Source: Adiantum capillus-veneris
Lineage: Eukaryota > Streptophyta > Polypodiopsida > Polypodiales > Pteridaceae
Direction of reading: 5' to 3'
Length of the DNA: 64,000 bases
NCBI GenBank assembly: GCA_014529385.2
Contig: CM043950.1
Location: 81,912,843-81,976,842, forward strand
The translations under genes and the position numbers were made by a program. The notes under the pieces are model-generated. The model saw nothing but the letters and a program-made list of their open reading frames with translations, did no database searches and was not told the origin of the DNA. Below, one piece after another: positions 1 to 9,916 of this stretch (positions are counted from its first letter, which is position 1; every line of letters starts with the position of its first letter).

Positions 1-25
1 AAACTGAAGGGTTTCATGAAAAGAT

Positions 26-44
26 CCTTAGTGGGGGCACCAAA
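26..44 (-). other. Primer-binding-site-like sequence at LTR edge
   Basis: On the minus strand this reads TTTGGTGCCCCCACTAAGG and directly follows an LTR-like end (...TCGTCA, whose last base is position 45). A very similar site, TTTGGTGTCCCCAGTGAGG, lies at 37152-37170, also on the minus strand and also after a ...TCA end. The position fits a Gypsy-type PBS. I could not assign the tRNA. The element's internal region would continue to the left, outside the window. Confidence 0.5.
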
Positions 45-1589
45 TGACGAGAGCAAAGCGAACCCCGAACCCCGACGGCCTCTAAAACACCGGGAACCGA
101 ATGGCGCGCCTCGAGCCTGTCATGGTAAAGCAAATAGGGGGCGGACACCACCTAGCTTCAGCCGCTAGGACGCAAACAACACACCACCATAACAAAGTTT
201 TCATCCAAGAGAGATGGATGCTTGGGAGTAATGATGAAGAGGAAAGGGAATGAGATCAAGTGAGAGAGAGAGAGAGTGAGGGAGGGGGTATAGCGGCTTA
301 GTACTTAGGCAAAACAAAAGGATGGCGAATCCGCACACCCTTCACACATACACAAGCTCACTCCAAACACAAGACTAGGTGGAGATTCCGCACACCTCAC
401 ATAAGCAAAACATTGCAAGAAAACATACTCACAAAACCTCAAGCTTTATTTAGAGAATAAGGCGATGAAATGGGGAGCATAGGGTAGGGGAATGAGAAGG
501 GAGAGCGTGGTAGAGCACATGGCGGATAGGTGGGAGTTGATGGCGAAGACTTGCACGAGGGTTATGGCCATCATCCTTCATTTAGTTTCCCTTCATCTTC
601 CATAGCCCAAGGGTGTAGAGGTCATGCTCAAGACGAGCATGGTGATTGCGGTGATGGTGATGGTGTGGGTGTGTGTGTGTGCACTAGGCACACACAGTGC
701 ATAGTGTACTCTTTGGTGATGGTGTGTGTGTCTTTAGTGTGATGGTGACCCCTCTTTATATAGGGGAGGAGGGGGGAGAAATTCTAAAATGAAGAAATCA
801 TTATCTACATAGGCCATGTGACTGTGGGCCCCACTTGTCTGGCTGTGTGTATATGTGCCAGAATAGCAGTCTCATGAGAGAGAGACTAAGAGAGAGAGAT
901 GGGTTGATGAAAAAAAAGTGAGAGGTGACATGGAGAATAAAGTAATTACAAGAGGGGAGAGAGGGGAGTGTGTTCAGAGGTGAATCTGTGTGCAGATGTG
1001 TGTGAACACAAGAAAAATCAGGTGACCACCGGGTGGGGATGGGTCTGTGGGCACCTTTTTCAGTGAAACTGAGTGTGTGTGAGTGTGGGGGAGGTTATTT
1101 AGCTACAAGACAAGAGACATGGCGCCCTTTAGAGAGAGAGGGGGGTATTTGGGTCATGGGATATGATAGGAGAGAGAAAGAGGGGGTGGGGTATACTATT
1201 TTGGAAGATAGGGTAAGTTGCATGTGAGTTAGGGTGCATTATTGGTGAGTTATAATGCATTATTGGTGAGAGGTGGGGTAGCTTGAGGGGAGAGAGAAAG
1301 GAGAAAGGACAAGGGGAAGAGAGAGGGGGTTGACCTTTTGAGTTGAGGAGAGGAAAAGGGACACCCGGCGGGGCAACAGTGAAGAAAAAGGATGCAAGGT
1401 GGGGATGGGCTACCCCGCAGGCATGAGGTGGCCTATTTTACCTTTCTTATATATTTACATAATCATACTTTATTTTTTTCTTACTTTTTTCCAATGCCTT
1501 TTATCACTCCCTCCCTAAGAGGGGGTTTTCATGGGGTGGGGACGAGAGAAGAGGGGTATGGGAGCTTGGCTTGTGAAAAGCCCCCATCA
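45..1589 (-). repeat. Putative LTR (family X, copy 1)
   Basis: On the minus strand this begins TGATGGGGGC and ends TCGTCA, followed by a PBS-like site. About 1.06 kb of it (533-1589) is repeated, very similar, on the plus strand at 32855-33989. Both copies start at exactly the same base, and each is fused at that base to a different point of a W-family Gypsy element, as expected for an LTR terminus. A TATA-type promoter lies inside. Length is about 1545 bp. No TSD can be checked because the other end of the element is outside the window. Confidence 0.6.
753..763 (-). promoter_or_regulatory. TATA box of LTR X1
   Basis: The minus strand reads CTATATAAAG here, within the LTR-like repeat. The same box is conserved in the other copy at 33688-33697. 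Transcription would start about 30 bases further along the minus strand. This is inferred from the motif and its conservation only. Confidence 0.5.
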
Positions 1590-1702
1590 CCATCACTATC
1601 TTCTTCAGTAGTCCATATCTCTCTCAAAGACCGTTTCAGTTCTTGGTATTTCTGTTTACGCTCGAGTTTGGTCCACTCTTGGTTTTTTGTTGGTTCTTTT
1701 TT

Positions 1703-2512
1703 TTATTTTTCATATTTTTTTGATTTTGTTTCGGTTTCAGCTTTTCTTACCTGTTTTATTTCTTCTCGCGTTCGTTCTTTTCGATTTTCTGAGAATTTTC
1801 CTGATATTTGATCTTTTACACAATCCTCTGCTTTTACAAGTATCAAATAGTGAGTTTTACCTTTTATCTTGGGCATCACGTTCTCTCTCGCTTTCCTTCC
1901 TGCTCTTTTCCTCCTATAGCGTTCTTGGCGTCTAGGGTGTTGATTAGCAAAATCATAAAACTTGATATTCTCGGCTTTATTCCCACGCTCACTTGAGGTG
2001 TCTGAACACTCATTATCTGCCTCATCATTTACTTCCAATTGTTCAGAGGAGTTGTAAAACTCTTCTTGTTTTGTGGGTTCTACCGTCTCTTTCTCTGGTA
2101 CAATGCTTACCATGTAATAGGGTAGCACATCGTAGCCATCCTTATCGCAAAATTTTGTTGTTGGACTGTTGGTAATGGTACAGACATCTAATGTTGCCAG
2201 TATGTGTTCCCATTCTAGAGGTTCCAAGGCATCTTCAGGGAAAGGTTTCGGAATATACTCCTTGTCCTCAATTGATCTTTTTAAGACGCATTCCTCTTTT
2301 CTTAAGCTTCCACAATGTGAAGCTCCGCACATCCATAGCTCTTTTGGTTTCCCTAACCATGATGGTAGTTCCGATCCTGCTATTGTAGCCGAATCAAACT
2401 CTTCCACTGGTGTTTGGTTTACATCTTTGTAACTATGGTCTTTCAGGTGTATTTTAGTTGTCGTCTCGCCATGTCTGAGGTATATGTGGTCATAACCCCA
2501 ATCTTGGACCAT
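1703..2512 (-). pseudogene. Gypsy W polyprotein: protease end and pre-RT spacer
   Basis: The open frame of about 269 codons aligns through its length with 59087-59897 of copy B. It starts in the C-terminal part of the retropepsin domain (the stretch after I-L-G-R-P-F-M, beginning MVQDWGYDHIYL) and runs through an acidic and then a very basic spacer (RRQERYRRKRAG) that precedes RT in copy B. The upstream ORF is separated by an in-frame TGA where copy B has CGA, the change expected from CpG deamination. The spacer has no recognised domain. The fragment cannot make a working polyprotein. Confidence 0.75.
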
Positions 2513-2719
2513 CTTCAGTTGTCACATGAATGGTCGTCCCAAGATTATCTCATAATTGTTCTTTTTGTCAAAATTGACTATTGCAAATGTATGCTCGTAC
2601 TCGATTCCACACGAAGTGACAATTACTTTTTCTAAGAGTCCTAGAGGCTTCTCCATGAACCCATCTGCCAACTGCAGCTTCATTCTGGTAGCCCTCAAAG
2701 CTGGTTTTCCCCATTTTTT

Positions 2720-3145
2720 CTAGATTTCCTTGGTGGCGATAGCAACTCCCGCTCCACTGTCAAGAATAGCCTTGGAAACTACTCCTTGGAATTCTACCGG
2801 TAGCGTGGTGTTTCCGTCTTCTCCCTCGCAATATTCTCCAACCTTATTCAATGGTATCGGCCTAGTGTTTAGGTTAGGCCTGTCCAAATCCATGATTCCT
2901 TCTTGTAGCTTCAAGGTGGGGTCTTTCACTCCAAATTTTTCTAGGCATTTTCCTACTGTGGTCCACATGTTTGGCCTTAACCTTAGGAGTTCTGCTAACG
3001 TGATTGTGCATGCCACCGGGGTGGATAACAACTCAATCAATCCTTGTGAATCCATCACCTTGTTAGAAGAAAGTCTTTGAGATGGGAGTGCTCTCACTTC
3101 CGACTTAGCTTCATATTCTCCTAGGTAAGAGGGTAAAGTTTTCAA
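2720..3145 (-). pseudogene. Gypsy W aspartic protease N-terminal half
   Basis: The open frame carries the retropepsin active-site segment A-I-L-D-S-G-A-G near its C-terminal end, preceded by the conserved linker found in copies B and C (for example PVACTITLAELLRLRPNMW). The frame ends in TAG immediately after A-T-K-E-I. Copy B ends at the same codon, but with TGA. The protease would cut the Gag-Pol precursor if it were continuous. Here it is split by the stop, so the copy is inactive. Confidence 0.75.
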
Positions 3146-3178
3146 AGAGTCTGGTTGGCTGTGCCCCGAACTAATAGA

Positions 3179-3840
3179 TCATTGGTCTCCCCCTTGTGAA
3201 TGTATCTCAAAGTTCATTTGTGATCTTGCCTCAAATTCTTCAATAGGAGGTAAGATCATGTTCTTTTCTTTTCTCGTGCTATTCATGTGGTGACTCATCC
3301 TATTAGCCTCGTTGGCCTCCCTGATTTTCTTCCACAGATCATCTAGACCGTTATCGTCCTTTCCCATTTTTGCCAATATTTTAGGATGGACCCTGTCACT
3401 TGCCTCATCGGTGGTATTTGGCACTATGATAGGCTGTCCTCTGGACTCATAATCATTAGTGAGTCTTTCCTTTATTTCTTCATGTTTATCTAATGTTGTC
3501 TGGATAGGGGTTGGAGCTGGTGCATCATGACAATTTGCCGGTTTACCCAACGGGTCTTCCATCAATGATTGAGCCGTCTCGATCATCTTTTTACACATAT
3601 CCAACCTTTGTTTTTCTATTTCTGCATATGGATAAGTCATCCACCTTTGCTCGTGGGTTTGATTCTTTTTAAGCCGAGCTTCATAAGCTTTTAGAAGCGC
3701 ATCCAGCTGCTCGTTTACCTTGTCTGCCAGTACAGATCCTCCTGATCCTGCACTTTTGGGCTCTGCTATTTCCTTGTGTGCTATGGCTGCTGTGGTGTGT
3801 GTGCTTAGGCTAGCTAGATCTTCTAACCGCTCCAATCTGT
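3179..3840 (-). pseudogene. Gypsy W gag-protease linker fragment
   Basis: The translated minus strand matches copy B at 57800-58435, including segments such as NGLDDLWKQIREANEANR-like and PPIEEFEARSQ. It is highly charged with predicted helical character and has no recognised domain. It lies between the Gag zinc knuckles and the protease in copy B. The open frame runs a little beyond 3840 (to 3883), but homology to copy B stops there, so the extra residues come from the flanking LTR-like sequence. Confidence 0.65.
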
Positions 3841-4108
3841 TCTTTGTATTGAGGCGGTCCGGGGCGGGCAACAAGAAGAGCAACCTCTAGACACCCTTCA
3901 AGGCTCCCGTGCTGCTCAATGGGGCCGGGGCACAACACAACACAAACCAAAACAACAAACCCACAGCCAAATCCCAACTACACAAGGGGCACCACCTAGT
4001 TTAAGAGCGAACTAGGACGCAAAAGAGGAGAATCGTTAGAGCAACCCACAAACAAGCAAGGAATTTACACTAACCCTAACACCAATGGAACACTCTCACA
4101 CACTAAAA

Positions 4109-4111
<3 letters not shown>

Positions 4112-4167
<56 letters not shown>
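4112..4167. repeat. (GA)n microsatellite
   Basis: An uninterrupted GA tract of 56 bp inside the LTR-like region Y. Confidence 0.95.
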
Positions 4168-4170
<3 letters not shown>

Positions 4171-4667
4171 TGTACAACTTAGCTTCAACTTTATATTTTG
4201 CACAAAAAGGAACTTAGAGCTTGCGGAATCAAGTGACAAGATTTGGTTATAGCATCACTAGCACATTGTCTTAGGGTTATGGGAGCCCTCTCACCATCCA
4301 CCCTCTTACAATGGTAGCCAAACAATAGCCAATGAATCACAAGCAACAAAACAACAACCTTCAATGAAACAAGTCACCTTATGAAGCTGGATGAGTTTGC
4401 CAAGCCAAATTGGAGGAGAAGCGTGAGCCTTTGGACATGAATTGCACCCAAAACTACCAATTCATTGATGTTGGGATAGATACAACAATGGTAGGAAGAA
4501 TATCTTCTACTCGCACTCACTCAAACTAGCTCAAGCTTTTCTATGCACCAAGGTGATGGTGTATAGAAAGCTTACTCTCTCTTTACAACCAAGATAGAAC
4601 TGGCATGTGGTACGCTCAATCTAGTGTGCAATGGTATAGTCATGTCTTTTACAAGGAGGAATGGGTT

Positions 4668-4676
4668 CTATTTATA
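4668..4676 (-). promoter_or_regulatory. TATA-box-like site in LTR-like region Y
   Basis: The minus strand reads TATAAATAG, a good plant TATA box, about 790 bp before the region's 3' edge. That compares with about 710 bp in the related LTR X1. Function is inferred from motif and position. Confidence 0.4.
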
Positions 4677-5750
4677 GGTTTTAGAATCCTTGATTAGGAT
4701 TAAGCCTAATCAATTTTATTAGGAAAGATCAAGGATTATGAATTTTTATGAATTTCAAATGAGAATGGGGTCTCTCTTTTCTCTTGAGTCACATGGATAT
4801 GGGCTCAAGTAAGAGAATTATTGATGTGGTGAAAGGAGAGAAACTTCCATGGGAGTGAGTGAATTTGGTTTACTTGTGCGGTTGCCTACTCCATATGTTA
4901 ACAGTGTGGGTGCATTTTTACAAGAGAAGTTAGTTGTTAGTGGTAATAATCACTAGAATTGTTAGTGATACATTTAAAATGGGTAGGATGAGTTGATTTG
5001 ATGAAGGAAGAGGGGTGAATTAAAAGAGAATCATTGAGATGGTGAAGCTTTGAAGAAGCTTGAACTCACCCTTGTGTAGATTGTGGAAAAAATGACCGCT
5101 GGTCGTCTTCTTCTTCTTCGCTTCTTTACGCCGCCGCCACGGTTGACCACCACGATGAAAAGAGGATTTGTTGATGAAAAATCCTCAATTTGCAGAAGTT
5201 ATCATGGTTAAGATGCTGAATTTTAGATATTTTTAGGAGAGGTAAATGAAATTGTAACATAGAAGCAATGGAGAGAGACATGGAGAGGGTGTATGTATGT
5301 AGAGGTTCATAAAGGAACTATAGGGATGAGAGAGAAGGGTAATGGTGAAGAGGGTGGGAGAAGCCATGGAAATTGCAGGTTTGAGTGAGGGAAGGAGAGG
5401 GAGGGATGTGTAAGAGTGAGTAGGTGTGGGGAAGGGTGAGAGAAGACTAAGGGCTACTTGTGAGAAAAGTGGGCAGACTGGGGTCCACTCAAAAAATCAT
5501 AGCTCACCGCTGGTAGCTCCAAAAATCATGAAACAATTTGAGGTGATTATTCAGAGAGTGGGCTACATTTTATCTTTTGACCATCGCTCCAAATTCGGAG
5601 TGGAGATAGGTGCCAAAATTCTCACCAAAAAGCCTGTTTTTATGCTTGCAAAAGTCTTTTAGTGGCCCCCTCCTTTGTTGAATTTGTACAATGCATCCAA
5701 GAGTGAGCCCCTCCTTTGTCATATTATAATACAAAGCATCCAATTTGCCC

Positions 5751-6670
5751 TTGACCCACGCATGGAGGAGGATTATTGGTGAATAAAGAAATATATACAT
5801 GGTGGGACTAGTGTATGGACTATTCATGGACTTTAGCTCAATGAGCACATGGTGTTAGAGTAATGAGTAAAAATAATAATAAAAATATGGAGGAGTTATG
5901 GATATGGAAAGATATTGGAATCATATGATATGGTCCCTCCTTGAATTATTTTGGGTGAAAGAGAAAAAGGTATGCAAGTAAATAATATAATAAACGTAAC
6001 CAATGAGTAGAAATCAATTTTTTGTTTTCATGAGGGTGAGGGTGAAAATGTGGGAGTGATTTGTATAAAGGAAAAATATGAGGTTAGAGTATGTACATAT
6101 TGGCAAAAAATATAATTATGGTGTAAGAGGATGAAAGAAGGTGTACATAGGTTTAATAAAACACACACCTAAGTAGAAATATTTAAATAAAATACCAAAA
6201 TAATTATAAAAAATCCCTATATTTAGCCCATATATACAATGAAATATTTACACACAAAGAGGCCATAATATACTTTTATTTTTTATTTTTTTTGTTTTTT
6301 TGTCTCAACTAGCCCAGTGACTAGCTAGCTGAGGGTTTTTAAGAAGATATGGGAAAAGCCCCTTAACTCACACACGCCTATGTACAGTGAAATGGTAGGG
6401 ATAGCCATAGCGTTTGGGTGAATTTGGTAGGGTGGAGTAACTTACTATGGCAATTATGGAGAGCCAAAAAACGGCTATCAATACGGTGGTTGATGGTCGC
6501 GTTGTGCAATTGGGTGGGGTTGGTCGTAAAATGGAGGCAAGATTGGACGCATTGAAGATATGGTGAGTGGAGGTTAACGTGCCCAATGCCAAAATTCAGG
6601 GAAGCTAGGGATGATTAAAACTGCAGGACGAAGTGCTTGTATAAGAGGTAGGGCATTAATGAAGGTAATA
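5751..6670. other. AT-rich stretch without recognisable gene
   Basis: The sequence is AT-rich with short A and T runs. Only short chance reading frames occur, and none resembles a transposon protein. I see no RNA gene or clear repeat boundary. Confidence 0.6.
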
Positions 6671-7023
6671 GGATTAAACAACTTAATTGACCAGAGAAAA
6701 TTAAGAAGCTTACCCATACTTGGCTAAGCATGGGTGCCCAAGTGTGAATGGGGCGAGCTCATATAAAAGTCAACTAAACCTAAAATTCACTCATTCTCTC
6801 ATTTGTGCAATAGAAGAGTGCTCTTGCTCCATCTCCATCTTCTTCTTCTTCATCTCCTTGTGTGTGTGTATGAGAGAGAGAGAGAGTGTGTGTGCGATCG
6901 AGCATTGCGACGACGGCACGACGGCTGCGAAGCGGCAGCTCCTTCTTCATCGCGGCGAGGAATCCTCCACAAAGCAAGCGTAGAGCGGTGAGTGACACAC
7001 CATCACCTTCTTTGAGCTTACTA
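6671..7023 (+). repeat. Promoter-like dispersed repeat, copy 1 (deleted form)
   Basis: This matches 14664-14707 plus 15215-15593 almost base for base, but lacks the roughly 510 bp between those two blocks. It has a TATA box (TATAAAAG, 6762-6769), a short microsatellite and, near 6988, the string GCGGTGAGT, which is a good plant splice donor. It lies directly in front of the protease/WVPK reading frame at 7033. It is probably the LTR end and leader of an LTR element, but no TG/CA terminus or TSD could be placed. Confidence 0.55.
6762..6769 (+). promoter_or_regulatory. TATA box in dispersed repeat copy 1
   Basis: TATAAAAG in the context GAGCTCATATAAAAGTC, conserved at 15259-15266 in the second copy. 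It would drive transcription towards the reading frame beginning at 7033. Confidence 0.5.
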
Positions 7024-7032
7024 GTAGTGAAG

Positions 7033-8160
7033 ATGGCCAATGGGTCTATTGTTAAACCTATTGGGATGCTAGAAGATCTCAAGATCAAGGTCTTTGGACA
7101 TAAAATAAGGATTACCTTTATTGTTATGGATTTATCCAAACACACTATGCCATCGGAGATGATCTTAGGACGTCCTTTCATGAGGGAAGCAAAAATGGTG
7201 CATGACTGGTCCAAAAACCATGTCTACTTGCAGTTCCAAGATTCTGTCATTCGAGTGGATCTTGTGACTGGTCGAGTACATCCTCTAGGAAATAGGTTTA
7301 TAATTGATCATAGATCTGACGCCACAGTTCACTCGATCCCATTGCAGTATTGTTACACGTGTAAAGCGAACACTGATGCTGGGGAAGATTCTCCTTATAT
7401 GGATATTTTACCTGGGATGACCGAGTCAGACAATGTGGATTGGGTCCACCTAGCAGCAACCATAGACGCTTCGGGAAATAGAGGGACGACCTGGGTAACA
7501 CCTGAGGGGGATGAAATGCATGTACCCTTACATATGCTAGAAGCAATGCATATAGATTCTGACAAGACCCATCCCAATATAACAAAGAAAACATACAAGT
7601 GGGTCCCTAAAGCTTCTTTAACAAACATGGTTGATGCTAAAAAACAGAAGCCTTATAAGAAACGTCCCACTCGCTCCAAGAAATGTAAGAAAACGTGGCG
7701 TTGGATTCCTAAACGACTATTGGAAGCACAAGGCTACTATGAAGGAAATGATCAAATCTGGGTGCCAAAACATTAATTGTGCTCTTACTTGTCACCTGAC
7801 CCATGTGAGCCCAATCCCGTAGCTCCAAAACGAATCAACGATCGCGGAAGGAAAAAAATCACAGAATGCTACACACCTGCTCCAGAGCTAGTTTGGGTAC
7901 CGAAGAAAGAACAATTTATTCCACCTAGCTCAGGAAGGGGGGAGTCCCATGAAGCTTCTAGCTCCTCATGTAATGCATCCATAGAGGTAAAAGCTTCTCT
8001 ACAGCCTCCACCTACAATAATGAACCTCCATGAAACTACAAACGAATCAACACCTCCTAGTATTCAAGAATCACCTGATCAACCACTTCAAGTTCGATCT
8101 TGGGAGAGTACCTTACCACCCTTGCAACTTGACGAGGTACCTAAGGTAATAGAAAACTAA
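7033..8160 (+). pseudogene. Gypsy W-related protease fragment with W-V/I-P-K repeats (copy D)
   Basis: From ATG 7033 the frame is open to 8160 apart from one TAA at 7774-7776. Residues 1-80 match the C-terminal half of the retropepsin domain of family W (MANGSIVKPIGMLED and a MILGRPFMREAKMVHDW segment). The catalytic D-S-G half is missing. A linker resembling the one after the copy B protease follows (VDWVHLAATID against LEWEHILATLD). The last part holds four short W-V/I-P-K units (near 7600, 7702, 7758 and 7892) in basic sequence and then a Ser/Pro-rich tail. RT and integrase are absent. A polypurine tract and short LTR follow at once, so this is the 3' end of an element, either a deletion derivative or a non-autonomous form. 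Confidence 0.65.
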
Positions 8161-8242
8161 TGGAAAAAATCTCCACCTATTACCAACTGGAACAATTGGT
8201 TTCAAAGGGTAACAAGCTCATTTCAAACAGTATGACCTACCC

Positions 8243-8256
8243 AAGGAAGGGGGGAG
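8243..8256 (+). other. Polypurine tract of copy D
   Basis: AAGGAAGGGGGGAG directly precedes TGTTTGCTAA, the start of the short LTR. This is the normal primer for plus-strand DNA synthesis in LTR elements. Confidence 0.6.
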
Positions 8257-8400
8257 TGTTTGCTAACAGTCATCATTCACTTACTTCCCTCTCAACCTTC
8301 CTCCCTAACCTCTTAATCTCTAATCTTAGGGAATGTATATATAAAGCCTTATACTCACAAAAAACAAAAATAATAAAGAGCAAGAGCAATTAGCAAACGA
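8257..8400 (+). repeat. Very short 3' LTR (about 143 bp) of copy D
   Basis: The segment starts TGTTTGCTAA and ends TTAGCAAACG, a 10-bp terminal inverted repeat with one mismatch at the outermost base. It follows a polypurine tract, contains a TATA box (TATATAAAG near 8336-8345) and an AATAAA-type signal near 8372. Those features fit a complete, unusually short LTR. No matching 5' LTR is seen upstream, so the 5' boundary and TSD are unknown. A MITE is the alternative reading. Confidence 0.5.
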
Positions 8401-9255
8401 GTGTGCACAATAAAAGTCAGAACATTGACCAGACCTACACATTCACATCCGGTACATGAAATAGAAACCTTTGCCATAAAACACCTTTAATCCTCATCAC
8501 TCAAGTGATGGAGGGTAGGTAGAATTAGTACGATAGGAGTGTTTCTGTTTTAGAGTTGAGTGATTAGCAAAGTTTCTTTTTCCCACTGATGTGCCTCCTA
8601 GAGGTATTCTTTGTGTTTCCTAGTGTGTACAGGAACGTGTTGCTTTTGTTAGGATTTGGACCTTCATGGGATCTTTCTGTCATCCACTTTTCAAATCAAG
8701 CGTGATCATCAAAACAAACAGGTGTTTCTTGTCCATTGACATTGCCCCTTATCTTTTTGCATCCATGTTTGTCTGCTTTGATTGTGATTGGTAGCATAAT
8801 ATTCATCGCATTTTCTTAGTACCAAACATTAAATTCAATGTAATTTTTTGTCATAATCACTTGTCTAGATTTAAAAATCAAGCAGTCCGACTAAGCTAGT
8901 TTGACCAAGCTAGGTGTTAGAGATCTTCTCTTAATACCATGGGGAATGCCTTCCTAATAATCAATGGTTACTTAGGTTCTTAATCCAATTTAGGCAGCAT
9001 TGTGTGAAATTTACTATGGCTTTCTAGTGGGCTTGACCCTATTGACCTTTAGCTTAAGTATTATAAAGGGAGTTTACTTGTGTGATAAGCCTGGGGAGGT
9101 GTATCAGTGTTATATGATTCCCCAAAGTTACAAAATTAAAATGCTGAAAATGAACAAACAAAAAATCAAAGTGCCACATTGTAAAATCTTAAGCTGGAAG
9201 AGAAATCTCAGCTTGATTGGGTACTTCACTCACATGTATCGCCTATGGTACTAGA
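8401..9255. other. Unassigned sequence before the Copia element
   Basis: No reading frame resembling a known protein, no RNA gene and no clear repeat structure. The last five bases, CTAGA, are the target-site duplication of the following Copia element. Confidence 0.55.
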
Positions 9256-9517
9256 TGTAGACATGTAGTAGTGTTAGTGTGTATACGCGCTTCACCAGGG
9301 GCACTTTTCTCCCACTGGGTTTTTCCCCCTGGACATCTGGTGTGAAAGGACACCTTATCTCTTAGGGTTTCATATAAGCTTTGTAGCTCTGAGTTTGTAT
9401 ACTCTATTATTCTAATACAGAGATCTCGTACGCAAGCTCTGTGTCTTCTCCTTCTCCATCTTCTTCCTACTCTGAGTTGTTGTCTTCCTTCTGTTTCCTG
9501 TTTCATCATCTTCAACA
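9256..9517 (+). repeat. 5' LTR of Copia-1
   Basis: Begins TGTAGACATG and ends TTCAACA. It lacks 15 bp present in the 3' LTR near 14310-14325. The missing stretch is bounded by ACAGAG repeats, which points to a slippage or recombination deletion. One further difference is C for T in the GTAGCTCTGAG stretch. Confidence 0.95.
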
Positions 9518-9518
9518 A

Positions 9519-9530
9519 TTGGTATCAGAG
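9519..9530 (+). other. Initiator-Met tRNA primer-binding site of Copia-1
   Basis: TTGGTATCAGAG, one base after the LTR, is complementary to the 3' end of plant initiator methionine tRNA, the usual Copia primer. Confidence 0.9.
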
Positions 9531-9916
9531 TAAGGTGATTTCTAGAGCCTCTACTTGCATTTTCCCGTCGGCGCGCGCAATCGCAGTTTTTAGGCAGTTT
9601 TTGGAAAATTTGCTCATGGGAGCATCCTCGATGTTCCGGTAGTATTTTGATTAGCTGACTTGGGGTTTTACCACCCTTTCGAAGCCGTTTGAGCCCTCAG
9701 AATTTTGTTCTGAGCAGCGTAGCAAAAGTTACTTTTCGGAGGCGTTTAGATCAAGAGGGTGTGCTTTTTGACAGATTTTCTTCAGGTAAACAGTTCTTTT
9801 GGAAAGCAGTTTGTCTTAGCTTTGTGCTGAGATTTTGTGTAGAGTTTTGCTTGCATTGGAGAGGAGATTTGTGAATTTCTTGGAGGTTCTTTTGCTCTCT
9901 TGTGTGCATCCACAGT

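Larger units (their letters stand above)
1590..3840 (-). mobile_element. Ty3/Gypsy family W, copy A (fragment)
   Basis: This minus-strand segment is collinear with 57800-60005 of the plus-strand copy B. It covers the stretch from the gag-protease linker, through the aspartic protease, into the spacer before reverse transcriptase. It is cut on the 5' side near 3840, where homology ends at the start of an LTR-like region. On the 3' side it is cut at 1589, where LTR X1 begins. RT, RNase H and integrase are absent. It is a dead fragment. Confidence 0.85.
3885..5750 (-). repeat. LTR-like region (family Y), ends undefined
   Basis: No gene is visible. The region resembles LTR X1 in plan. A block reading CACCACCTAG...CTAGGACGC (near 3993-4018) also occurs in X1 near 151-172, about 110 bp from the LTR end in both. 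A minus-strand TATA box lies at 4668-4676 and a long GA microsatellite at 4112-4167. It sits directly 5' of Gypsy copy A on the minus strand and could be that element's own 5' LTR with an internal deletion. I could not fix its termini or a TSD. Confidence 0.4.
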
